DNA from: Bacteroidales bacterium
Lineage (GTDB): Bacteria > Bacteroidota > Bacteroidia > Bacteroidales > P3
Length of the DNA: 5,069 nt
Direction: 5' to 3'
Assembly: GCA_017632095.1 (NCBI GenBank)
Contig: JAGBSA010000088.1
Coordinates: 1-5,069 of the forward strand
Under the pieces are notes generated by a model. The model saw nothing but the letters and a program-made list of their open reading frames with translations, did not search any database and was not told the origin of the DNA. Positions within the stretch are counted from its first letter, which is position 1, and each line of letters starts with the position of its first letter. Below, piece after piece: positions 1-5,069 of this stretch. The position numbers and the translations under genes are program-made.

Positions 1-229
1 AAATATTCAACTTGAATGTACCGTTGTCCGAGCTCGTTGCCCTTGCTTGCTCATTCGTTTCGATAATCACACCCTTCAATGGAATTTTCTTGGACTTGCC
101 TTTGGTGTCCGTTTGCATCGTTGCCTCTTTCACGATTCCCGCACGGGTTTTGTATTTCGTGCTTTGGGCAAATGAAAGTCCGCCTGCAAAAAGCAGAAGA
201 CTCATGGTGATAATCGTAATCTTCTTCAT
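1..229 (-). CDS. Exported protein with carboxypeptidase-regulatory-like domain (5' part only)
   Basis: Only the first 76 codons are in the window; the gene runs off the left edge. The start ATG (229-227) opens a classic Sec signal peptide: Lys2-Lys3, a hydrophobic core at about residues 4-20, and a likely signal peptidase I cut after SFA, before Gln22, as is common in Bacteroidota exported proteins. From about residue 48 the pattern 'PLKGVIIET...ATSSDNGTFKL' matches the start of a carboxypeptidase-D regulatory-like beta-sandwich domain. That domain often begins outer-membrane or periplasmic Bacteroidota proteins, such as TonB-dependent receptors and TPR or peptidoglycan-linked lipoproteins. 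There is no lipobox Cys, so it is not a lipoprotein. It has its own promoter (289-319) and lies beyond the terminator of the upstream RyR gene, so it is probably a separate transcription unit. GC is about 44% by hand count. The final function cannot be told from this fragment. Confidence 0.8.
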   Translation of the reverse strand, partial: MKKITIITMSLLLFAGGLSFAQSTKYKTRAGIVKEATMQTDTKGKSKKIPLKGVIIETNEQARATSSDNGTFKLNI

Positions 230-288
230 TGTGTTTTCTTTATTTGTTTGATTGTTTTTATTCTTCGTTTGATTTTGCCTATTCTTTG

Positions 289-319
289 CAAAAATACGTT
301 TTTTTTCTGCTTTTGACAA
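289..319 (-). promoter_or_regulatory. Bacteroidota-type -33/-7 promoter for the exported-protein gene
   Basis: Read on the minus strand, TATTTTTG (296-289) is a perfect match to the Bacteroidota -7 consensus TAnnTTTG. A -33-like TTG (319-317) lies 20 nt upstream, within the usual spacing. The predicted transcript would start at roughly position 282-284, giving a leader of about 53 nt before the ATG at 229. Long A/T tracts at 299-306, 320-326 and 342-349 surround it. The assignment rests on consensus matching only. Confidence 0.6.
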
Positions 320-360
320 TTTTTTTCGTCGTTTAAGCATATTTTTTTTCTTGATTTCAG

Positions 361-401
361 TAAAAAGAAAGGCTGTTTCGTTTTGAACGAAACAGCCTTT
401 C
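361..401 (-). terminator. Strong intrinsic terminator after the RyR gene
   Basis: Positions 367-382 and 386-401 form a perfect 16-bp inverted repeat (arm GAAAGGCTGTTTCGTT) around a 3-nt loop. On the minus strand the stem is followed at once by TTTTTA (366-361), the U-tract of a Rho-independent terminator. On the plus strand the hairpin is followed by ATTAAAACA, without a U-tract, so it works in one direction. It lies 23 bp past the RyR gene's stop codon and closes the minus-strand cluster, separating it from the exported-protein gene. Confidence 0.93.
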
Positions 402-423
402 ATTAAAACAAGTTCACAATCCC

Positions 424-711
424 CTATTTTGTAATCTTGAAACCAAGTTTCTTTATCAACTTCAAAGTACCTATAGCAGTATTTCTATCGTACTCCTTTT
501 CGCTTTCAGGCAAGCATTCGTAAGCTACCAAACACGGATGCAACTTTTGTTCATCGTTTCTTTGCTCTCCATAAGTCCACCCTTGCTCCATTCGTGTTGC
601 TGCCCAAACTTCGTGAACGTTTTTAGCCATTTGTTCAACCAATTCTTCCAAATCCTCACCCAAAACCACATCTTCGGTATCCACAGGTTGAGGTACATAA
701 TTCTTTTTCAT
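424..711 (-). CDS. Stand-alone RyR (ryanodine receptor repeat) domain protein
   Basis: This 95-aa protein is almost exactly one RyR domain (about 90 aa in the family). Visible family signatures in order: YVPQPVDTEDV (residues 5-15), a helix with NVHEVWA (31-37), GWTYG (44-48), RND (51-53), HPCLV (58-62) and LPESEKEYDRNTA (67-79), followed by a helix rich in Leu and Lys. There is no signal peptide or membrane segment, so it should be cytosolic. In eukaryotes these repeats are regions of the ryanodine Ca2+-release channel. Bacterial single-domain forms exist, but their ligand is not firmly known; nucleotide-derived ligands have been suggested from comparative genomics. It is the last gene before the terminator at 361-401 and lies 231 bp past the preceding gene. 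A possible promoter at 782-808 may allow independent expression. No Shine-Dalgarno sequence is close to the ATG. The channel-like gene upstream carries a related C-terminal domain, which suggests a shared ligand or direct partnership (inference). Confidence 0.9.
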   Translation of the reverse strand: MKKNYVPQPVDTEDVVLGEDLEELVEQMAKNVHEVWAATRMEQGWTYGEQRNDEQKLHPCLVAYECLPESEKEYDRNTAIGTLKLIKKLGFKITK

Positions 712-781
712 AATTCAAATAATTTAATTCTCTCTTTAACGACGAATAAACATCGTTTCGTATATCAATGTTCTTATTTCC

Positions 782-808
782 CAAAAATATTTTCAAAAAT
801 CAGGCAAA
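782..808 (-). promoter_or_regulatory. Possible promoter for the stand-alone RyR gene
   Basis: On the minus strand TATTTTTG (789-782) matches the Bacteroidota -7 consensus TAnnTTTG and is the same octamer as in the promoter at 289-296. The nearest TTTG for a -33 element is at 808-805, with a spacing of only 15 nt, shorter than the usual 19-21. The leader would be about 65 nt. In such AT-rich DNA a chance match is quite possible. The 712-942 gap otherwise shows no terminator for the gene upstream, so read-through is also possible. Confidence 0.35.
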
Positions 809-942
809 TTCCTTTCTTCGTTTTATTTTGTTATATTCAAATGCAACAATACCACCTCCCAAAACAATGGTATTACTTTTTAAAATTACAACCATTACTT
901 CCGCAAGGCTGATATACAAAAACTTTATTTCATATTTTTTTC

Positions 943-1461
943 TTATTCTAATTTGGCTCCACAGGCTGAACAGAACTTCGCATTTGAAGAATTGGCTGCT
1001 CCACACTGAGTACAAAATTTCTTATTCGTGCTTTGGGTAGTTGTATTTTCGAAATTATTTTCCGCATTTGCCTCAATAATTACATCTTGCACCACTTGCA
1101 AGGCTTTATCATCAAGTTTGGATTGTTTAACAAGTCCCCATATTTGTGTAATTGCAACTGGCCAATAAATAAAATAGGTAATTGCTAATGGTATTATTTG
1201 TTGTCCGAATATTCCAACACCGGCTTCAAACATTATATTGCCGCCTTGTGGTTGTAAACTCACTTTTAAGGCCGTTTTCATACCGAGTACGCTTTTGAAA
1301 AAGCCGCCTTTGCGTAGCGAAACGTCGCATCCGCCACTGCTTAGTTGCTCGCTTTCTACTTCATAGCCGTCTGCTTCAAATTGTTCAGTAATTCGTTGCA
1401 CCATAAGCGGAATCAACGATGGCGAAGCTTGTAATAGTTTTCTTGTATTAAATGTTCCCAT
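943..1461 (-). CDS. Zinc-ribbon protein of unknown function
   Basis: This 172-aa protein has three visible parts. Residues 1-75 look like a compact alpha/beta domain ('RITEQFEADGYEVE', then short strands 'GGCDVSLRKGG' and 'KTALKVSLQPQGG'). Residues 80-112 are hydrophobic ('AGVGIFGQQIIPLAITYFI', then WPVAITQIWGLV) and could be a membrane-associated hairpin or a buried helix pair. After an Asn/Thr-rich linker (131-147) comes a C-terminal zinc ribbon with Cys150, Cys153, Cys164 and Cys167, spaced CX2CX10CX2C. I do not recognise the N-terminal domain by name. The start is 3 bp after the stop of the 85-aa gene, so the two are likely translationally coupled. The zinc ribbon matches that of the M48 peptidase two genes upstream in spacing and in its CGxKL ending, which suggests that the two proteins dock on the same partner or on each other (inference). 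Confidence 0.85.
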   Translation of the reverse strand: MGTFNTRKLLQASPSLIPLMVQRITEQFEADGYEVESEQLSSGGCDVSLRKGGFFKSVLGMKTALKVSLQPQGGNIMFEAGVGIFGQQIIPLAITYFIYWPVAITQIWGLVKQSKLDDKALQVVQDVIIEANAENNFENTTTQSTNKKFCTQCGAANSSNAKFCSACGAKLE

Positions 1462-1464
1462 AGC

Positions 1465-1722
1465 TTATTTGTCGATTTGTTGTAATGAATGAATGTTATA
1501 AACTGCATAAAGCACGCTTGCTTCAGTCAAAAGTTCTTTTATCTCAGCCAACTGCTCATCGCTATACTTTTTATCCATTTCTTGAAGTATTGAAATCACT
1601 TTTTGAGTTTGTGTTTCCAATTCTTGTTCTGTCACTATGCCGTCTTCCATTATCTTTTTGAAAGATGGATTTTCTGCTACGGCTTCGTCAATATTTAATA
1701 CTCCGTCTTGATTGAAGAACAT
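1465..1722 (-). CDS. Small helical protein with two DGx[hydrophobic]xxxE motifs
   Basis: This 85-aa acidic, Glu/Gln-rich protein is predicted to be nearly all helical, with no signal peptide or membrane segment. Two short motifs stand out: DGVLNIDE (residues 6-13) and DGIVTEQE (27-34). Both fit DGx[IVL]xxxE, which occurs as the second half of EF-hand calcium loops and also at the first helix of TerB-like domains. The N-terminal motif lacks the start of an EF-hand loop because the protein begins there. A long helix (about 33-50) and 'LAEIKELLTEASVLYAVYN' (58-76) follow. I do not recognise a named family. It lies 22 bp after the peptidase gene and 3 bp before the zinc-ribbon gene, so it is an internal member of the operon. 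Its tight placement between two zinc-ribbon proteins argues that it is a real gene. Confidence 0.8.
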   Translation of the reverse strand: MFFNQDGVLNIDEAVAENPSFKKIMEDGIVTEQELETQTQKVISILQEMDKKYSDEQLAEIKELLTEASVLYAVYNIHSLQQIDK

Positions 1723-1744
1723 AATGATTTATTTTTTTGATTGT

Positions 1745-2626
1745 TTATTTTAATTTATTTCCACAGTGTTTGCAAAACGCCCATTCTTCGTTTACGCTTT
1801 TCCCACAGTTATTACAATGTTTTACTTTTGTATTTAACTGCTCTGTTCTATTGAATTGTGCATACTGAGGCGTGTTAGCCCATCGTAAAATTTCTCTTAC
1901 GCGTACTGCAGCGAAAGGATGGCTCAGTCCAAGCACCGCTGCAATTTGCAATGTTTTGTTCCAAACATTACGATTTCTTATTTGATCATACTCGTCTGCT
2001 TGTTTCGCCCACTCAATCATATTTATTGAATTGGTAAGACTTTTGGGTCCGCCTGCGAGTCTTGCCATTGTTCTTGCCACTACTTCGGGTGAGGTTACTA
2101 TTGCGGCACATCTGTCACACGAAAGTTCACTCTTACGATTCCAATAGAACAATGCGTATTCCACTGGTGCGGTTAAACTTCCTAATATACCTAATGCGTC
2201 TGCTCCAATTTTAAGATAATTCGCCAAACTGTTGTATAAGACGTGCCTACATAAGATATGTCCGCACTCATGGGCGATCACGGCGTCCAATTCCTCATCA
2301 TCAAGCATCTCAACCAAACCTGAGGTTACAGTAATGAAGATCTTGGTATCTCCAAAGGTGTATGCATTTGGCATAGGGTCCATTTGGAGATAGAATTCGG
2401 GCTCTTCGATTCCTAACTTCTCACATATCGGCGGTAAATGTTTGTATAGTTTTGGAAATTGCAAAGAAGAAAGTCGAATACACGAAGCCATATTGATTCC
2501 ATACTGCAATTGCTCCAATCCTAACGCAAGTATCTTTTTTACCAATAAAGGTAATCCCGGTATGCTTTCAAGTTGGCGTAAAGCAGCTGCGTCTTCGGGG
2601 TGTATAAATTCTGATGGTCGTATCAT
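1745..2626 (-). CDS. M48-family zinc metallopeptidase with C-terminal zinc ribbon
   Basis: This 293-aa protein carries the M48 peptidase signatures. NAYTFG (87-92) corresponds to the substrate-edge NAxxxG motif, and HECGH (119-123) is the HExxH zinc site with Glu120 as the catalytic base. Glu167 in KSELSCD is the likely third zinc ligand, with Asp171 completing ExxxD. SHPFAAVRV (235-243) resembles the conserved 'HP..xR' segment near the end of M48 domains. Unlike HtpX or Ste24 relatives there is no clear N-terminal TM bundle; a moderately hydrophobic stretch at about 139-161 is the only candidate. It has no signal peptide, so it probably acts in the cytosol or at the inner membrane face. Residues 271-288 form a C-terminal zinc ribbon (Cys271, 274, 285, 288) that ends the protein. 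The gene starts 16 bp after the channel-like gene ends. Its GC content is clearly higher than that gene's. The substrate is unknown. Confidence 0.92.
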   Translation of the reverse strand: MIRPSEFIHPEDAAALRQLESIPGLPLLVKKILALGLEQLQYGINMASCIRLSSLQFPKLYKHLPPICEKLGIEEPEFYLQMDPMPNAYTFGDTKIFITVTSGLVEMLDDEELDAVIAHECGHILCRHVLYNSLANYLKIGADALGILGSLTAPVEYALFYWNRKSELSCDRCAAIVTSPEVVARTMARLAGGPKSLTNSINMIEWAKQADEYDQIRNRNVWNKTLQIAAVLGLSHPFAAVRVREILRWANTPQYAQFNRTEQLNTKVKHCNNCGKSVNEEWAFCKHCGNKLK

Positions 2627-2642
2627 AAATACTTAATTTGGA

Positions 2643-5003
2643 TTAATCATTTCTTTGTTTAGCTGTTTTCCATTCGATAAAATCATTATAAATTTTCAGA
2701 AGTTCACTTGCAATATCTTTATCATACTCAATAGCTTCTTTATCAATTTCTTTTAACTTTTCATTTGAACAAATATTAAGGTGAGCCATATCTCCCTTTT
2801 GCTTTTCTTTTTCCTCTGGATTTTTAGATGCATCTTTTTGTTCTTCGAATGAGAGATGTCGATAGGACATTAAGAGTTGCTCAATATTCCAGCGATTATG
2901 CTCAACTTTGGCAAGAATATCTATATCTTCTGATTCGATTTTATTATCCGATCTATCGACACAACGCAACTTTGTCCACAAGGTATTAGCCGAATAAATA
3001 TTTGACCAATATTTCGACATTGGAGATTTACCTTTTACATCTGTGAGGTTATTCTCTGGTTTACATTCTTGTAATCTTTTCCTTGTATTTTCGTAAACCT
3101 CACCTATTTTCCCTCCAACAAACTCTGAATTCTGTAAAATATCATCACTATAACATTTAGCAGCCATTCCGAAGGCTTTAAGTTTGTCTCCAAATGGTGA
3201 AAAGAATTTAGAATTTTCTGTTGGACTAATTGCCTTTATCAAAGCATCATCGTAGCGGTTGTAAACCAATACTTGCAATGCGTTTTTATAGATTTCCCAA
3301 TCCATATTCAAGGCTGTGGCAACACATATACTAGGCTCATCTTTACAAATTGCGACAGTGAGTTTTTCAGTCTTGTTTGCATATTTTTTAATATAATCTT
3401 GAAGTTTCAATTGTGACATACTACCTTTGATGAATTCCCATTCCACATCGAGAAAGTCTCCTCCTAAGTAATCAACTCCTGAAGGTGTGTGAGTATGTAT
3501 TGTTTCTAATTCTTCTTTTCCATCTTTTGCCCTTACCATTTCTTTATACGACCAATTTGACAGAGCGAATAGTCTGTCATATCTGTCGATATAGAAGTTC
3601 TTTTCCTTGTCTGCATCCTCGTCAATCAAGGTTATCTTGGTACGTTTTCCTTTTGTAACAAAATTAGGATAGTGTGCCATAAGAGCAGCTTGCGTTGCCA
3701 ATGCCGTACCCATTCGTGTCATTCCGACAACAACAAGATGTACATAATTAGAATCATCTTTCTTTATACCATTCACCCCTTCCAATGGAAGATATTCATA
3801 TTTTGCTTCAGGTTTTAGTTCTTTATTCACAAGAACTCTTTGAGCCCACATTTCATAATAGTAGAATGGTTTGAAATTTATTCGTTCCTTTATTCTATCA
3901 CTTATTTCTGAATATTGGAATACGTTAAAGGTTGTTTGGTATTCAAACATTAATCTTACAACAAGACGATTATCTTCTTTTACTTTATTGTCTCTATCCT
4001 TTATAACTTCATATTTACTCTCATCTTTAATTTTTTCGCAAACCAAATCCAAGCATTTCATATTCATTGTGTCGTGATATGATTCCATGTCGTCGGTTCG
4101 AGATTCTTCTCCAATGATATAGACTTCTATGGCTTTATGTAGCTGCAACTGTTCAATATCTTGTTCCACATTTCTATTACCATAGCATATTATTATGTTT
4201 TTCTGTTGTTCTGTATCAAACATTGAGAACAACTTATGACGGAATTGCTCTACATCACTTGAGGTTTGTATCAATACATAAGGAAGTCTTGATATTTTTT
4301 TATTTTCCTTTTCGAAAATCTGTTCAACTATTTCACCAACCATATCACTACCTCCTATAATCACATAGTGCTTACGTCTTTTCAGAAAGCTTTTATATGG
4401 TTCCATTCCTTTTTCCCAACGTTCTTTTCTCTTATCCAACCAACTTATAATAGAGGAAACCAAAAGTCCATTCAAAAGAAACACCCCTGCAACAGCTATT
4501 AAAGCCACCCAACTTCTACCTTGAGAACTTGTAGATATATGTTGATTACCCGGATCTATGAAGTGATAATATACTATCCAAAATAAAGTTGGGTCTTTTT
4601 GAGCTTCATTTATTCCATTTTTGGGCTTTTCGGAATTCTCTTTAAAAACACCGTCTTGATAAAGCAAGAAGCGTTTATTGGTATCATAATCACAAAGACC
4701 CAATATAAAAGTAAATACAAATGGAGTGGCTAAGACAACACATACAACCTTACGAAGAAATTTACCGTTTATCAAATGCCAATCGAAATGCACCTTATTA
4801 CCAAACCACAAGTAGATTGCATAACCGTAATAACAAATTCCTATTAGGAATCCAATTAAAACAGACACAATTTTCAAAAATTTACACACAAGGTTATCTG
4901 GTAAAAAAGCCGTGAATATTGAAATTAAAAGAATAATAGCAAAAATTATATCATAATTACCTTTTATCCAACGACAAGATTTACTGATTACACTCTCTTT
5001 CAT
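2643..5003 (-). CDS. Channel-like membrane protein: 4 TM + pore loop, two TrkA-N/RCK Rossmann domains, C-terminal RyR domain
   Basis: In this 786-aa protein TM segments lie at about 17-35, 42-66, 84-103 and 164-188. Between TM3 and TM4 is an amphipathic pore-helix-like stretch (138-149) followed by DPGNQH (150-155). It resembles the DxGN filter of plant CASTOR/POLLUX cation channels (ADAGNHA/ADSGNHA), which likewise have four TMs followed by two RCK-like domains. A charged linker (190-211) leads to Rossmann 1 (HYVIIGGSDMVGEIV, 212-226). Rossmann 2 has VVVGMTRMG (424-432), with acidic 'LIDEDAD' (459-465) at the end of the second strand and 'LTVAICKDEP' (548-557) as a later strand. The last ~100 residues are RyR-like, with LAKVEHNRW (697-705), HLNIC (741-745) and EYDKDIA (759-765). 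The likely role is an inner-membrane, ligand-gated ion conductance whose gating ring reads NAD(H) or another nucleotide (inference). It is the first gene of the operon in this window. GC is about 25-37% in sampled 60-bp lines, lower than its neighbour's. The ATG at 5003 is the natural start, with basic residues before TM1. Confidence 0.88.
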   Translation of the reverse strand: MKESVISKSCRWIKGNYDIIFAIILLISIFTAFLPDNLVCKFLKIVSVLIGFLIGICYYGYAIYLWFGNKVHFDWHLINGKFLRKVVCVVLATPFVFTFILGLCDYDTNKRFLLYQDGVFKENSEKPKNGINEAQKDPTLFWIVYYHFIDPGNQHISTSSQGRSWVALIAVAGVFLLNGLLVSSIISWLDKRKERWEKGMEPYKSFLKRRKHYVIIGGSDMVGEIVEQIFEKENKKISRLPYVLIQTSSDVEQFRHKLFSMFDTEQQKNIIICYGNRNVEQDIEQLQLHKAIEVYIIGEESRTDDMESYHDTMNMKCLDLVCEKIKDESKYEVIKDRDNKVKEDNRLVVRLMFEYQTTFNVFQYSEISDRIKERINFKPFYYYEMWAQRVLVNKELKPEAKYEYLPLEGVNGIKKDDSNYVHLVVVGMTRMGTALATQAALMAHYPNFVTKGKRTKITLIDEDADKEKNFYIDRYDRLFALSNWSYKEMVRAKDGKEELETIHTHTPSGVDYLGGDFLDVEWEFIKGSMSQLKLQDYIKKYANKTEKLTVAICKDEPSICVATALNMDWEIYKNALQVLVYNRYDDALIKAISPTENSKFFSPFGDKLKAFGMAAKCYSDDILQNSEFVGGKIGEVYENTRKRLQECKPENNLTDVKGKSPMSKYWSNIYSANTLWTKLRCVDRSDNKIESEDIDILAKVEHNRWNIEQLLMSYRHLSFEEQKDASKNPEEKEKQKGDMAHLNICSNEKLKEIDKEAIEYDKDIASELLKIYNDFIEWKTAKQRND

Positions 5004-5042
5004 ACCTATTTACATTTTTTTTATTAAACATTTACAAATTGA

Positions 5043-5062
5043 TATAAAGTTTTATCTTTATA
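5043..5062. repeat. Short inverted repeat upstream of the channel gene
   Basis: TATAAAG (5043-5049) and CTTTATA (5056-5062) form a perfect 7-bp inverted repeat with a 6-nt AT spacer, 40-59 bp before the start codon of the channel-like gene. Its position suits an operator or part of the promoter region. No perfect TAnnTTTG box is visible between it and the ATG; the closest is TCAATTTG on the minus strand at 5042-5035, one mismatch away. It is short and AT-only apart from one G-C pair per repeat, so chance is a real alternative. Confidence 0.35.
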
Positions 5063-5069
5063 AACCTTG

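Noticed and set aside
12..251. 79-codon plus-strand ORF with a hydrophobic translation
   Set aside because: It lies antisense to the signal-peptide gene at 1-229, which has a clear start, signal peptide, domain pattern and promoter. The hydrophobicity comes from reading the complement.
367..401. Perfect inverted repeat as a transposon end or attachment site
   Set aside because: The 16-bp stem, 3-nt loop, U-tract and position 23 bp after a stop codon fit an intrinsic terminator fully; there is no transposase or target duplication.
896..1015. Upstream extension of the 31-codon spacer ORF to a start at 1015
   Set aside because: This part overlaps the zinc-ribbon gene in another frame, where the CX2C motifs show the true reading frame.
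538..1040. Two overlapping plus-strand ORFs (538-912 and 768-1040)
   Set aside because: They run antisense to the RyR gene, the AT-rich spacer and the end of the zinc-ribbon gene. Their translations are rich in Phe, Ile, Leu, Tyr and His, without any domain pattern.
2442..2636. 64-codon plus-strand ORF
   Set aside because: It is antisense to the N-terminus of the M48 peptidase and has no recognisable features.
3871..4077. 68-codon plus-strand ORF, Ser/Leu/Ile rich
   Set aside because: It is antisense to the channel gene; the Ser/Leu/Ile bias is the complement of its Glu/Lys/Asp codons.
4721..4915. 64-codon plus-strand ORF
   Set aside because: It is antisense to the channel gene's first TM segments, which are well supported.
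1..5069. CRISPR array, tRNA/rRNA or insertion sequence
   Set aside because: I saw no regularly spaced repeats, no tRNA-like cloverleaf or CCA end, no rRNA-like conserved stretches and no transposase.

Overview
The window looks like a piece of a Bacteroidota (Bacteroidetes) chromosome. The clues are low GC, starts without clear Shine-Dalgarno sequences, and TAnnTTTG-type -7 promoter boxes. There is also a secreted protein with an Ala-Gln signal-peptide junction and a carboxypeptidase-regulatory-like domain, which is typical of that phylum. I cannot name a genus. Every gene I can support is on the minus strand, so the window reads from right to left.

Right to middle (5003 to 943): four tightly spaced genes, with gaps of 16, 22 and 3 bp, look like one operon. 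The first encodes a 786-aa membrane protein with four predicted TM segments and a pore-like loop carrying a DPGN motif. Two TrkA-N/RCK-type Rossmann domains and a divergent C-terminal RyR (ryanodine-receptor repeat) domain follow. Next come an M48-family zinc metallopeptidase with a C-terminal zinc ribbon, an 85-aa helical protein of unknown function, and a 172-aa protein ending in a near-identical zinc ribbon.

Middle to left (942 to 361): a 231-bp spacer with a possible weak promoter leads to a small stand-alone RyR-domain protein (95 aa). A very strong intrinsic terminator (16-bp stem plus T-tract) follows it. The RyR gene may be read through from the operon, driven by its own promoter, or both.

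Left edge (319 to 1): a well-formed Bacteroidota promoter, with A/T tracts about two helical turns apart, drives a separate gene whose first 76 codons are in the window. It encodes an exported protein unrelated in type to the RyR cluster.

Interpretation: the most interesting content is the cluster 424-5003. It couples a ligand-gated-channel-like protein with a C-terminal RyR module, a second free RyR protein, and a cytosolic-looking protease and partner that share the same zinc-ribbon tail. RyR and TrkA-N domains are known or suspected nucleotide or small-ligand sensors. A signal-gated ion-flux or stress/defence system is therefore a reasonable hypothesis, but the sequence alone does not prove it.
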